From the NCBI GenBank assembly GCA_001466705.2, contig LATX02000197.1, positions 248,001 through 312,000 of the forward strand: DNA of 64,000 nt, read 5' to 3'. The position numbers and the translations under genes are program-made. The notes beneath the pieces were generated by a model that had not been told where the DNA came from, did not search any database, and saw nothing but the letters and a program-made list of their open reading frames with translations. The DNA comes from Moniliophthora roreri. Taxonomy: Eukaryota > Basidiomycota > Agaricomycetes > Agaricales > Marasmiaceae. Position 1 is the first letter of the stretch. The number at the start of each line of letters is the position of its first letter. Positions 37,401 through 50,047 of the stretch are shown here, piece by piece.

Positions 37401-38461
37401 ATGGTTCAGTTCAACACCATAGTCATTGAGCCAACGCTCATCAACTCATCGTGTGCATGGGCATCGGACTACGAGCAATTGAAGGACTTGTACGATTGTC
37501 CTTACACCGGTGCTGTCACGACGCGAACAGCGACGCTTGGAGGGTTTAAGGAGGACGAACGACATACGGCGCGCAGCTTTCAACTTCTCACTTACCAAAT
37601 GCTCATCCCTACTGAATTTAGGTTGCTTTTTCCTCGTCGACGATGTCCTCTATCAACTCGTATGGGTACTCCCCTCACCCGCTGTCGTCCTATCTGGAAT
37701 GGATTCAGAAAATCCTGGACTCAGATAAGAAGGAAAATGTGAAGCCATTCATAATCAGCATAACCGCGTCCACTTCCTCCGATCTCGAACGTATGGTCAC
37801 TGATATCCAAACGTTTCGCGTTTCCACTGGGGATAATGCCATTACACCCTCACGTATTGCAATCGAACTCAACACTTCATGCCCAAATATTCCTGAATCA
37901 CCGCCGAGTGCCTATTCACCACTCTCGGAAGTGGGGCTACGGGATCTATTGGGTGTTTTGCGCGATGCGAACGCAAGTGATCCCACACTCACGATTGGCC
38001 TGAAACTCCCTCCTTTCGTTTCCCGTCAGCAATTTGTTGACATAATAACGCTGTTGAATCAATTCTCATATTCATCACCAGATTCCAGGCCTTTTCCGTT
38101 TGCGTTCCTGACCTGTACGAATACGCTGGGTAACTCTTTGTTCTTTTCTGAGCAAACAAGGAGTTCGATTTCCATGGAATTCGCGTTGCCAACAGCGACG
38201 GGAGGTCTGGCAGGAGATGCACTGCATCCTTTGGCACTGGGGAACGTCTACACGTTCGCGCACTTATTGAAGTCGGAAGCTAGTTTGACGGACATGGGTC
38301 TGATCGGTGTTGGCGGGGTAACTAATCAGGAAGGAGTGAAAAGAATGCAGAAGGCTGGTGCAGTAGTCGTTGGCTGTGCTACGATGCTGGGAATCCACGG
38401 CGTGAAGGCATTCCAAATTTTGAGTACTCAATCACTCGGTGAACATGGTCCCTTTGTTTGA
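37401..38461 (+). CDS. Dihydroorotate dehydrogenase (class 1A-like)
   Basis: Two exons (37401-37568, 37622-38461), 335 residues. The FMN TIM-barrel motifs are readable: INSSCAWASDYEQL near the start, TRTATLGGF, SYGYSPHPLSSYLEW, ELNTSCPNIP, IGLKLPPF, CTNTLGNSL and the phosphate-binding end GVGGVTNQEGVKRMQKAGA. This is the cytosolic fold without a mitochondrial presequence or membrane helix, so a class 1A (fumarate-type) enzyme of pyrimidine synthesis is most likely, though related dihydropyrimidine enzymes are not excluded. The intron has a GC donor (GCGCGC) and ends TTTAG; reading through it breaks the frame. Confidence 0.8.
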
Positions 38462-38651
38462 CGAAATGGGAAAGATTACTGATTCATATAAAGTCTACAG
38501 TAAGTACTAATAGCAGATCATCATTCAATAGATGGACAGATCTGTCACTTAACCCTGAGATATCGTTGTACTATTATGCCCAAAGGAGACTGATGATACT
38601 CCTGGCTGGCTGACCTACAAAGCTCATGTCAATTGAGTCTCGAACAGTAAG
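38462..38651. other. Convergent 3' region
   Basis: 190 bp between two convergent stops; nothing else seen. Confidence 0.4.
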
Positions 38652-39827
38652 TCAGCGATATACCTGTCCAGCCGGCCTTCGTCGTAGAGCAGCTTTATGA
38701 ATCGTGTCACTCCAAGGATGAGAAGGATGGGGTTGCCGTCGAAGGGATTCGATGTCACTAGTTAGGATCCTGTTGATATAGTGGTAGTCCGTATGGTTTC
38801 CATGGCGGTCCGGAAGGATAGCTTCGACAAAGCCTACGGAGACACTGTTTGTGCTCTGGCACGCGGCCGCCAGCGCATCTAGCATGTTTGCTCGAGGCCC
38901 ATCCTCCAGTTGGAGTGGAATTAGCTCGGAGTGTCGAGGAAGCAGTGGACACATAATGGTAATGACTTCCATTGCAACACTTCCAACCATCAACGTAACT
39001 GCGTACAGATATCCATTGGCTGGGTAGAGGAGACCGATACTCTTCTGAGCCCAAGTGGCCAGAAAGAGTGAAGTACAGCACGCTTTCTCGAGAAATTTTT
39101 GGCGTCCGTGCGCTGTCCGACGCATTGGGGCTGCAGTATCCTCGAGATTGATGTGCTTGTGATCCAGATTGATTCCATGACCCAAAACGTTGACAGCGTC
39201 TGGGCGCCTCTTCGGGCGGTGGCTTACAAGGACAAGATGAGTCGTTGTCATGCCCGTATGCAATGCGTATTTGGTTTCCTTTGTCCAGGCCCTGGGCGGT
39301 TCATAGAACGGAAATTGTCGAGCCAAAACACCCTCCGCTATTCGGATCACTAGGCCAGTCAGGATGAGCAACCCTTCGCGGAATTGACACCCACGGGACA
39401 CGGCGTATACTCCCACGAGTAGCTGCACCAATAATATGGCGACAACCACGTAGTGAGGGAAAGTAATCTGTGAGCTGTAACCCGCCTCCTCTATGTAAAA
39501 GGTAACGCCTTTGGATCGTCTGGTCCCTGTCGTGTTCATTTCATCGAGCACCTGCGAGTAAAGATGATGCATCCAGGGAGCACGAACTGCTCTAGTGGCA
39601 CCCGAAGCTATGTGGGTCAAAACTAGACCAGGAACTGCTTCGTCAGGGGGGGAAATCTGGTCCCTCTTTTGTTCCTCTGCGATATTTTGTCCCCATCCTA
39701 AACATAAAGGTATGGGAAGGTAGGGTATAGCTACACGTAGCTGCTGCTTGACCCCCAGGTTTCGCCCCGGAATGAGTAGGGCTGCTAGCTCGACTGTGTT
39801 GATCAGCTGTGACGGAGGTTCCGGCAT
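38652..39827 (-). CDS. Predicted multi-span membrane protein, unknown function
   Basis: A single open frame of 391 codons from a normal ATG (39827). Hydrophobic stretches are seen around residues 20-45 (LINTVELAALLIPG and VAIPYLPIPLCLG), 125-145 (YVVVAILLVQLLVGVYAV), 155-170 (LLILTGLVIRIAEGVLA) and 270-300 (YAVTLMVGSVAMEVI). The N-terminus MPEPPSQL is Pro-rich. No catalytic motif or family is recognised. It is divergent from the HET-like gene at 40140, the two starts being 313 bp apart. Introns were not needed. Confidence 0.65.
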   Translation of the reverse strand: MPEPPSQLINTVELAALLIPGRNLGVKQQLRVAIPYLPIPLCLGWGQNIAEEQKRDQISPPDEAVPGLVLTHIASGATRAVRAPWMHHLYSQVLDEMNTTGTRRSKGVTFYIEEAGYSSQITFPHYVVVAILLVQLLVGVYAVSRGCQFREGLLILTGLVIRIAEGVLARQFPFYEPPRAWTKETKYALHTGMTTTHLVLVSHRPKRRPDAVNVLGHGINLDHKHINLEDTAAPMRRTAHGRQKFLEKACCTSLFLATWAQKSIGLLYPANGYLYAVTLMVGSVAMEVITIMCPLLPRHSELIPLQLEDGPRANMLDALAAACQSTNSVSVGFVEAILPDRHGNHTDYHYINRILTSDIESLRRQPHPSHPWSDTIHKAALRRRPAGQVYR

Positions 39828-40139
39828 TTGGTCCAGAATGGGGAGGAGGCTGCTTTGACAAAGGTGCCTTTATCCTCCGTTCATCCTCCGCACAATCAGC
39901 CCATTCTTGGTAATACTGAATTGTTGATAGGCAATTCGATGATCCACCACGATCCCAGATCTGGCATCGTGGATGGCCGGCTTCGATGGAGGAATAAGGT
40001 TTTGAAAGCAGGCAACGGCACTGCATCCGAGTCAGAGAGATCATCACACCTTGACAGGAAGAATTACCTAGACGCGCGTCTATGCGTAGCGTTAAAAGTA
40101 GATCATAAATTTTTGTAGAATGAAACGTATCACCCAGTC
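39828..40139. promoter_or_regulatory. Divergent promoter region of the membrane-protein and HET-like genes
   Basis: 312 bp between two ATGs on opposite strands. No clear TATA element was found. Confidence 0.4.
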
Positions 40140-42444
40140 ATGCAGACAGAGGCCCACCCTATGGTGCATGTCAACCATCGCGAGTCCTTCGAACCTCGGC
40201 TTCTCCAGCCCGATCTCGGACGCCCAGCTTGGGCACGACTCATTCTCGAAGATCCTGGCGTCAAGGGTTGTGGCTGGTTCCACCGTCGCCGCGAGGATAG
40301 GTTTCATGTTCTTGCTAATATCATTCGGCTTGTTTTCCATATTGTCGCAGCCCCGTTCACGGCGTTCCCAGTGGGCGAGATTATCGGCGAGGCTGCCTAC
40401 AACTTCGGTCGCGCAGGTTGGGAAGATGAACTTGTAGACGTGCCCGAGGCTGTACTTCAAAATCCGCCGGACGAGAACGGGGACCCAGATCCTAACTCCC
40501 TCGGTCCTCCAGCGATCTTAAAAATGGCCAGTAGTTCTAGCAGTGACAGTCTTCGCAGGGTTACGGAGGTCTACGCCACGACAAATTTCGAGCCAAGGTG
40601 GATGCTTCTGGTATTCATTCGTGGTGGTCAGTATAGTGGCTACAGGCAAATCGCATGGACGGAAGAGTTTCGTGGCCGTGGATATACTGCCCTTTCTTAC
40701 GACATGGAAGCAGCCTATACATTATTCCAGGAAGCCGGAGAGCATACGCTTGATCCGAAACCCGCAGGCAAGGCACGATGGTCGCTTCGAGATCGCAGGC
40801 GTATATCAGAAGCGTTCCTCAGGGAATACTGCTCAGCAGTTGGGGATCAGAATGAGCCTCTCGATCGAGACGAATTTGTTTGGTTGGACGAGCTCTGCAT
40901 CTCTGCAGCGCGGAGGGAGGGCAAACGGAACCAAGATGAGGGGGAGGTGAAAAGAGAGCGCAACGAAGAACTTGGTCGTATGCCAGATATTTACAGAGGC
41001 GCCAAAACGGTGGTAGCATTTTGCGACGTCGTGGATTGCGATCATACGACCTTGGGCTGCAGCTGGGGAAAGCGTCTTTTTACCCTAAGCGAGATCCTCC
41101 ACGCTAACGAAACGCGACGGATGACTAGGAGACTCGTGCAGGACGAATCCGGAGAGGAGATGAAGCGGAGCTTCCTCTACACTGAACCGGCCAAGTTATT
41201 CCGCGAGAGAATGATGCATCATGCAGCAATAGCGAACAAGTGGCATCTTCATGCGATTCTTCGACAAAGCAACAACAGTGGCAGCGACACGTGGCAGATG
41301 GCAATCCACGCTCTCATCGTTGAAGCCATCAGAAGGGACAGAGAATCAGGGTACCAGAACCATGAGTACCTTGCAAAAGGCCTCAATGGACTGTTACCCC
41401 GGCGAGCCCAGCTTCATCACCTCAAGGGTAAAGACGGATGGGCCGACCTAGCTTGGTTGTTGGAACTGAACCAAGGATTCTACAACACAGCCTCTCTAGC
41501 CGCTGTATGTCGCCTTCCTGACAGTTACGAATCGGGGAACGGGTGGCTAGGTATGTCATGAATCCAACTTCGATCTCGAGTCACTTCTGACTTGGGTTAA
41601 CCTAGGACCACCGATCGAACCAACGGCAGGAAATGAACGGCTCGAACCTCTCGTGTCTGCCTTTCCCGTCGGCAGTGTGAACAAGAGTGGAAAGCGATTC
41701 GCGCCTCTAAACGTTGTCGGGGCCCAAACAATTGGACTTCATCCTTGCCTCAAAAGGGACTCCAAAGCGCTGTGGAGAAATCCGCATGCCAGAGTAAAGA
41801 AGATAGTTTCGGTAATAATCTTAGTAATCTCCTGGTTGGTCGGGGTCGCCGTTGCTGCTCAGCCGCGTCTCACCGGCGTAGGTATCGCGATACTCTGGAT
41901 AACATCCATTGGCTTCAACATCTTTCGTCTCATAGTCGGAGCCACTTATCTCGAACGTACAGGCTGGGTCTTCCTGAGTGAGAAGATGTGGAAGGACGGC
42001 AGCAAGGGCGATACGCCTTGGGGAAGTGATCCGGCTAGGGTTCTTCGCCAAATCGACCCTAGCTTCACAGAACTCGTCGACTGGGGAGACAGACAGATGG
42101 TTCCTACGTGGGATGTCCCGGAAGATCTGTACATGCGGGGACACTTGGTGGATTTGCGCACTGGAATCAAGGTCCGGGTCGTAGTGTCTCGAAAGCCCAA
42201 TGCGATGGTCGTTTTAGGAGTTCATGGAAGCGGAGTAACATATATGCTCTTGGACCGTCCGGAGGATGTGCATGAGGTTGCAGTCAAGGTGGGCATGGCC
42301 AGTCTCCCGCCATTCACACTCGCTGCGACGGGAAAAAGTGGATCGGTAAGGGTTGGACCAGCTGAGGACGCAGCGACGAACAACTCTTCCGTTTGGGAAA
42401 AAGTCGGGACTGCCGTGGCGGTCGGGGCTGCATTGATGGGGTAA
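40140..42444 (+). CDS. HET-like protein 1 (heterokaryon-incompatibility-like core, C-terminal membrane region)
   Basis: Two exons (40140-41550, 41606-42444), 749 residues. The N-terminal part has WFHRRREDRFHVLANIIRLV. From residue about 180 a HET-like core follows: GYTALSYDME (HET proteins: ALSYxWG), FVWLDELCIS (WID-LCI-Q block) near residue 245, then RNEELGRMPDIYRGAKTV (the R-Q-M-IY-A-V block). A long second region follows (WADLAWLLELNQGFY), then two hydrophobic spans (VSVIILVISWLVGVAV, GVGIAILWITSIGF) and a soluble tail (VLGVHGSGVTYMLLDRP). HET domains trigger cell death on non-self fusion; in this divergent member that is inference. Its paralogue is at 58322-60622. The function is not proven. 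Confidence 0.7.
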
Positions 42445-42536
42445 ATTTTCTTTCTTCTTGTCTCCCTGTATAATACGTCACCATGTATAATGACTTCATA
42501 TAACTGTTCTTCCTATGTGACATACATATAATTCCT

Positions 42537-44337
42537 TCACCCGAAGTACATTACTTCCATTGCTTCCATACCCGACGAAAACTCGGCTCTCTGTTGTAAT
42601 TGTGAGCAACTCTGCCAGCGACGAGCGTACTTCACTCTGAGAAACTCACCTTCAGCCCAATTATCCTTTCATCATCCATAAGAACACCATGATAGCCATA
42701 AACCTCTGCTGACTTCGTCGCGACATATGGGAGTAAGCCCATCACCTCCTCTTTGAACACGTTCAACCGACTTATATTATCAGGTTCCTCGGCAAGCCAG
42801 ACTCGGTGCTGCTCTTTCGGACCCCCTAGAGTTTCTCGATGGCGTAACTGTTTGCAATGGTGCTGATTGAAATCTAGCACTATGACTGGTTGAGCCATAG
42901 TGTGCGCTTGAGGGCTAATTAGGACGAATCGTTGGCCACACGTCGTCGTGATCCAATCCGTCGTTATTGACCGACCATGGAACCAACGTGTGATTGGACG
43001 ACCCCATCGTGCCCAGCGCACACCTTCGTCGCTAGGCAGGGTAGTCGCCTTCGTCGACTCGTCAGGGAAAGCGGTAGCTAGTAAGTCAGGCGAGAGGCTC
43101 GATCTCGCCAATGAACCGGATTTCGCCAGTAAGTCGAGTAGTGCCCTTCGATGTGTGAAGAATACAAATTGGGTTATGACTGCGGGATTGATGAATGAGA
43201 CATATAGGTGGAATACAAGGATGGAGTCCTCGGCCGACGATCGGAATGGTCGCTCATTGCGGGGTGTGGAGACCGAAGGGTTTGGTGCACCTCTGCAAGC
43301 CAAGTCTGCAACAAAGAATCCTGTATTTAGGGTAGGAAGATGTAGGATGAGATCGGGAGAAGTAGATTCTGACACGGGATTTGCGGGAATCTTCCATAAT
43401 TCCAACGAGCCTTCATAGGAGTTGGTGACGAGCAGGATGACCGGAGAGACAAATATGGCACTGGTATATCTTCGAGACTTAGATTTGATGATCTGTACAC
43501 ACTTCAGACCTACTGAACGCGAACAAACTTCAGTGTACGAACCATTTTAATCACACTTCGTTTCCAATCCAAAACGTAAACCTTATCATGGTCAAAGTGT
43601 CCATTGCGGGCGTCTTTGACAACTAATGCTACGTGGTCGCCCGAGATCTCTATTCCAACGCGAACATCCGAAGGAGGTGTACCTTGAGTGAATGACATCG
43701 TTGGGCCAGCTAGCGGATGAGGTTGTCGTGTGGAGAACTGATAATATTTCACTTCAATAACCGTTGATTGCGGGTTGCAATGTTCGGGAAGTCTATGTGG
43801 GGAAGAACAGATTAGATATCCAGTTCAATATCTCCAAAAAGTCCAAACTCTTACGAACGCGGTGATAACAGCGACAAGGTCATTCTCTTCTACAGATTGC
43901 CCGAAGTCCAATATCGACCGGTCCATCCGCAGACTTCCCCAATCTTCCTGAGAACCGTCATCTCGAGGTAGCAGGACGCAATTGATGATATGACGGCGGT
44001 CGTCCGATCGTATGAATGCTCCCCCTGCGAGCTCGTACAATACAATCGGAGACTGATCGACTGGTATTGTCTGCGTGAAAGCTGGCTTGAATAATGACCA
44101 TGCCTGCTCCCGTTCTTTGAGCATATTCAAGCGCTCTGGCATGAGAAGAGAGCATTTCGGATTGTTCTCCATGCCTGCAATTTCGAGCGCGATTAGATAT
44201 TGCAGACGGGTTGACGTCGTAACAACGTGTCGCATGAATCGATTGGTACCTTGGATGGCGAAGAGATCGTGAAAACGAGCATAGGACAAGATGTAGATCA
44301 GCAATTCCAAGGGTAGATCGAGCAGTTGGAGGGGCAT
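42537..44337 (-). CDS. F-box protein
   Basis: About four exons: 43859-44337, about 43514-43792, about 42632-43467, and a short last exon near 42537-42596. The N-terminus has an F-box (LLDLPLELLIYILSYARFHDLFAIQ), the Skp1-binding motif of SCF ubiquitin ligases. The remainder is beta-rich (VIVLDFNQHHCK, DKVYVLDWK) and probably a substrate-binding domain of unknown type. The intron near 43467-43513 has a weak acceptor (GAAG) and its exact end is uncertain. The last intron (GTGAGT...ACAG) and final exon are inferred from splice consensus only. Such F-box genes are numerous in agaricomycetes. Confidence 0.75.
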
Positions 44338-45841
44338 TTTGCGTTGCGGTTATAGGGGTGGTAGTGTCGTGGAAGTGGTGGTTGTGGAAGAGGAGTTCCT
44401 CACGCTCCGGTCCGCACTGCGCTCCTTTTTGATTCTCATGTCCATTGCCACCAGTAGATCACTATGAGCCTCCCGTTCAGAGATTATCCGTTTCTCTGCA
44501 GCCTGCCGGGGAAATCTATCGACTAGAGTATAGACTGATGGATTGACGGCTGATGTACCTAACTTCAGCTTTCTTTGTCAATAAGCTGACGGCCACCTTC
44601 TATCGTGCGGAGCTTCCATTAGTTCTAAAGCACCGAGCCACTCACCAGGTAGCGTACGACCAACTTCTACTCGGCACAGAATCGGTGATTCTATGGACTT
44701 GGACACTCCTGGTCGATCTTTTAGCTGACGAAATTCTCGATTGTTCAAGATAGTCCATGACGAATCCTAATCCCAACCCTTCAGCCCTTCGAGAGGAATG
44801 ACGAGAATCAGAAGCAGTGTATCGCTGGGCATGTCCTGGAGCATCACAAGTCATAGTATGAACTCTATAATGTAAGGCTATTGTGTTGATCGCATTTAGA
44901 GGCCTCAACTTTCGTCAAGCACTATCGTTTGCTCAACCTCATCGAGGTTCTGGACCGTTCGCGGTCAGCCCGTTCACATAGAGTGAGCTTTTGGTACCGG
45001 TATGCAATATCTACCGTATCCGACTCAGAATCGGCGATTCTTTGGACTCAAGCTTTCAGGGAGGAAAGGACAACTGCTGTATAGCAACTCCACATAGGTA
45101 TCCTGATATTCTCGGTTTCCGAAAAATGATTGTGACCGGAAACGGCCAGGACATCCCTGTGGTACCGCATATTTCTTCCCCAGTTGTGCTGAAGATTTGC
45201 TCGGGAGCATTGAGGAATCATGGCAAGACGCTCCTTATTGAGCTCTGACGAGTCTCGGACTGTTTATGATTAAGCACATACTCGTTCAAGCACCTGTACG
45301 CTGTACGACCACTCTGAGTACTGAGACTTCTCCGGATAGCTTTATAATTTCACATACACGGCAATCAAGCGGCGGGCAGTGAACAAGCACTGGACGATAG
45401 CCCCTGCAGCCTCTGCCGCCAATCGCTACTCTTGCCGACCATCCACTCCGAGCTTCCCAGCAGAAATATGACCGTCAAATCTCCATTTAGCACTTCAATA
45501 GAAATTACCCAATTCCGTCGTGAGAAAGCCTTGACAGCAAAGACAATTGTTAGCTATCAAATCAGATCGTCGTCAGTCATCGTCACCTTGTGGAAAAGAG
45601 TATGTTCTTGGTGCTATGCTCGTTGAGAGATTGAAATACGGGAATGAGACGAATAAGATTATTGAGATAGTCCTAAGTACTGGGCACGATGGACATCTTG
45701 AACCACGGTGGAAATTGCCGAACTTCCAAATTTGGAGGTTCCCACATACCCTTGGCCAGGGTTGACTGCCATAACCTCGCATAACTCCCTCCAAACACCC
45801 TACCAAGTCCTGCTGGCCGGATTCCTCTTGGCTGAAGATAC
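44338..45841. other. 1.5 kb without a recognised gene
   Basis: Several small open frames on both strands show no motifs. It carries the upstream regions of the F-box and poly(A) polymerase genes. No tRNA or repeat was seen. Confidence 0.5.
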
Positions 45842-48800
45842 ATGGCCTATCCACAGACCATGAGCCAGCAGTCGATTCAACAGCAATATCGCGGCGATGT
45901 AAACCCCCCTGCAATCCCTCCACAACGCAGGCAACAATCCAAGCAACGCTTTGTCACTGAACTCTCCCAGTGCCTGGTTGACTTTGTTATACAGCTCCTA
46001 CCAACTCAAGAAGAGCTGGCGGTGAAGGAGGATGTAAGAAAGCTGCTTGAAAGGCTCATTCGGACGATCGAGCCCCAGAGTAGACTGCTGTCATTTGGAA
46101 GTACTGCTAATGGATTCAGTCTACGAAATTCAGGTACGAAGCAGTCGTATATGCAGATGATACATGCTGAAGCATTGCTCAGACATGGATTTGTGCTGCT
46201 TAATAGACTCAGAAGAACGGCTGGCAGCGTCGGATCTAGTGACGATGTTAGGGGACCTCCTTGAGCGTGGTGCGTTCGTGATAGCCCTTCAGTGGTGTTC
46301 CTGAGTGATTTAATACTCGTTCAGAAACAAAGTTCCACGTCAAGCCACTACCGCATGCACGGATACCCATCGTCAAGCTCTCTCTGGATCCATCACCGGG
46401 GTTGCCGTTTGGTATCGCTTGCGACATCGGATTCGAGAACAGACTAGCTTTGGAGAACACAAGACTCTTAATGTGCTATGCCATGATCGACCCTACTCGT
46501 GTACGCACGATGGTCCTCTTCTGTATGTCATCCCGCATGTCACTGCCATATTCCATGCCGACTAACGATATCTGGCAGTGAAAGTATGGAGTAAACGAAG
46601 GCATGTATTCGCTCTTTCTCCCACTTGTGCGTTTCTCATGTTGTAAATAGGAAGATCAACTCTCCATACAAGGGCACGCTTTCGTCGTATGGCTACGTCT
46701 TACTTGTCATCTATTTTCTTGTACACGTCAAGAACCCGCCGGTCCTCCCCAACCTTCAACAGATGCCGCCGTTGCGCCCAATATCTAAGGTCAGGCTGCA
46801 CATTCTCATAATTATTACATTCTATTGAGTACCCCCCGACAGGAAGAAACACATCTCAACGGACATAATATCTGGTTCTTTGACGACATCGATCTCTTGC
46901 GTCAAAGATGGCGTTCCGAAAACACTGAAACTGTGGCTGAGCTGTCTGTCTTCTTCACTCACAGCGCTATCAATTTGTGCTGAAATATTGAATCATCCGC
47001 AGGTTGATCGATTTCTTCAGATATTTCTCCAAGGAATTCCTCTACAACACTGCTGTCGCCTCGATACGTGCAGGACTGATAAAGAAGGAGGCCAAAGGCT
47101 GGCAGAATGATGTAGGCTCTCACTTCCAAACTCAGAATGTTTGTTAACCATGGATCAGTTGTCTGCTAGTCGATATAACGACGCTCGGGAGCGTAATCGA
47201 TTCTGTATAGAAGTGGGTGTCTGCGTCGTGCTTATCCCTCCATCTATCTGATTGGCTGTCGTGAAGGATCCCTTTGAAACCGATTTCAATGTTGCAAGAT
47301 GTGTTACAAAAGATGGGCTGTACACCGTATGTGACTGTTCTAACATGGTTAGCTACTATGGCCTAATAAAATGCACAGATACGAGGAGAATTCATGCGCG
47401 CTTCTAGGGTATTGGCCGCTCGACCTGAGCGTGCAATACTCGCGTTAGCGGATCTATGCGAGGAAAGGAAAGACGAGGATCTTGTCACAGCGCCAGCATC
47501 GTTTGCTCCACCGCCACAGACCCCGTATACCGTCGGAAGTCGCCCTATGCGGTCCAAAACCGGCCCTGCGCAAGACAAGCTTTCCCTTCCGGTTAAACTA
47601 TCTGAGCCTAGCCCTCTTCAAAGCCAGCATGTACAATCGCGCCCACCGCCTGAACACATGGCACCCAAGCGAGGGAAGTGGACAAGTCCGCCGCCCCCTG
47701 AAGCCTCGTCTGCCGACCACTCTCTCTATGAGAGCCAACTGGGCGCAGGATTGGAGCTCGCTACCGCAGCCACGGAAGCTCGCGAAAAGGAAGATGCGTA
47801 CAACTCCTCTTCTAGCAATAGCGAGATCCTTGAAGATGAAGATCGTTCTGATGCGGCATCCGACGATGTCAGGTCAATACATTCCTTCACTGAAGGTTCT
47901 TCCGTCGCTGCCGGCCCTTCCTTCCGTCGACCGTCGTGGATCGCTAGCGCTCCTCCGTTGCGATTGGCTCCTGTCCAAATAGACTTGACTAGTGAACCAC
48001 CGTCCAAATTCGTGCCGGGTCCTCGTGGACGACTGACTCGTTTGGACAGAGGCGAGAATTCACCGTCACCTTCTCCATCACCCCGATTCTTGGGATCTCC
48101 GCCAATATCCTACAAGCAAGATCCTTCCAAGAGGTCGTCGTCCGCATCAAATCCTCCACGGTCCGGTCGTGGAATCTCCTGGTCTCCTAAAACACCTTCA
48201 GCGTTGAATATACCTCTTCCACCTTCACCCGATTCGCCAAATAACCCTGACTTTTCGGAACCTGCAACTGTATTCTATCAGACTGGGCACACCAGGTCGC
48301 CCAGACCTACATTCGTATACCCTAGCCCTGGATCTCATTCTCCAATACTCTCTACAAATACACATCATCCGTATTACATGGGCGCCATTCCTCGTGATAT
48401 TTTCCCATCGAATCTCCCACCTGCACTGAGCTCCCTTCGCGGCTATGTCAATGGTGCAGGAGACGTTCAAGCGTCCAGCCGGTATTCCGATGGTCCCAAC
48501 ACCCCAACGCCCACTTCATTTTCATCACATTCGCATTCGCATTCAACATCAACAATTCATGCACCAACACCTCCACCCAATGTCTCAAATTTCTCCCAGA
48601 AAGCTGCTAATCAAAGTTCATTGAATCAATCATCGTCATCACCATCATCGTCACATCATGGAACAGCATCTTTGACTCGTCCTCGGTCCTGCTCCCGCTC
48701 TAAACATGACCAACAATCCCCTTCTGGTGCAGCAGATGACAATATCCTGGACGATTTGGGCCAAGGCAACGCAATGTCGCCTGAGCCAAGTGCATCGACT

Positions 48801-49079
48801 TCCAATGGAAGTTCACCAACCCCATCGTCTACCGGATATGCTACATCTATATCGCGCTCGCCGTCACCCAGGTCGTTATCGCCGACTGAACCTCCGATAT
48901 CCCTGAAACCCTTTCCCCCGAACAAGTTCTCATGTGAGGCCAGTCTCACTACCCCTCTTGATGGGGACGGAGCGCATATCGAACAAATGTCCTTGGTGGA
49001 GTCTCCCAAAGGTGCAGCGGCCATCAAAGTAGAGATTGTCAAAGTCAACGGACATCACCAGGACTTTGAAGGGCGATAG
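45842..49079 (+). CDS. Non-canonical poly(A)/U polymerase (Cid1/Trf4 type) with long Ser/Pro tail
   Basis: Ten exons: 45842-46133, 46183-46269, 46325-46522, 46579-46600, 46651-46789, 46843-46943, 47003-47111, 47159-47212, 47267-47326, 47379-49079; 920 residues. The catalytic domain has FGSTANGF, then DMDLCCLID with two metal-binding Asp, and CDIGFEN with the third. The PAP-associated region has KINSPYKGTLSSYGYV, DFFRYFSKEF and a DPFETDFNVARCV stretch. The last ~550 residues are low-complexity, rich in Ser, Pro and His. Nucleotidyltransferases of this family add A or U tails to RNA. The intron at 46601-46650 has a GC donor (GCATGT); using the nearby GT breaks the conserved SKRRKINSPY block. 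Confidence 0.9.
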
Positions 49080-50047
49080 CATTTATAGCGGACAACTCGG
49101 CGGCTATACCCATCCCTCGTTCTGATCTCCAACACCTTGTTTAGGAGTCTCGCAGGAAATTGCGAGAGTATACGGTTTTATGTTTATACCGTTAGTCTTT
49201 GTGAAGGATGCCGGCAAAAAATGAAGGCTACCCATACTTGTATTTCTATTGCTGTTTTCACTTTATCCCAACCTTTGGCCTGCACGTCAACTCTTTACCA
49301 CCAAGTATCCTACCTTCCGCGGCATTGATCGTGATTTACTTTTGTTCAACCCCCATCGCTACTTAGAATCTTCTTCGCTATTGCTACCCACGATCTGTTT
49401 TTGCTTTGCTTGTTCATATCTTCGGATTACATGTATCACCACCCGATTTCAGACGTTGTCTTTTGATAGTTACAGTTAACTCCAGTAAACTTCGCTACAA
49501 TCATGATATGCAATATGCGAATACGAACAGTCATGTCCTATGTTGCCCGCATTCGTCACGGCTGCTGAAGCATGCATCAAGGTCTACCTTGCGCCGACCT
49601 CGTTTTTTACCATTTATCGGTGTGCCGGCTCTCAGCCCTAGTCGTTTGACGTACTCTAGTTGCTTGATATATTAGCACACGTAGAGCCTTTTGAGAACGG
49701 TGATACTTTGGTCTCCAGGATCTCGGATAACGGTTGCACAACACTGCGAGGAAAACAATAGATCTAGCCCGCTGGAGGCTAGCATTTACCACTGTACCAT
49801 CCTTCAGTAGTATCACTATCTGACGTCCTGTACCGGTAATAATTCGAGGTTTACTGCAAAGTCTTCTGTGCCTTGCAGGTGCTGTATATGTATATGAAGA
49901 ATCCTGTGGCGGATCTGGTCCCTCTATGATGATTTCTGATATCAGGCCGGTGACAAACAGGGGCATGTCTGGTGTTACACAGTAATTGTATTTCACAGAG
50001 GGTGCCGATATAATACAGGGAAAAGGCAGTCCCAAGAAAACAATGAT
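49080..50047. other. Convergent 3' region, no gene recognised
   Basis: About 970 bp between the convergent stops of the polymerase gene and LSM7. Short open frames without motifs. Confidence 0.5.

Noticed and set aside
47482..47982. 166-codon frame inside the polymerase tail
   Set aside because: Overlaps the Ser/Pro tail in a shifted frame; low-complexity sequence gives long chance frames.
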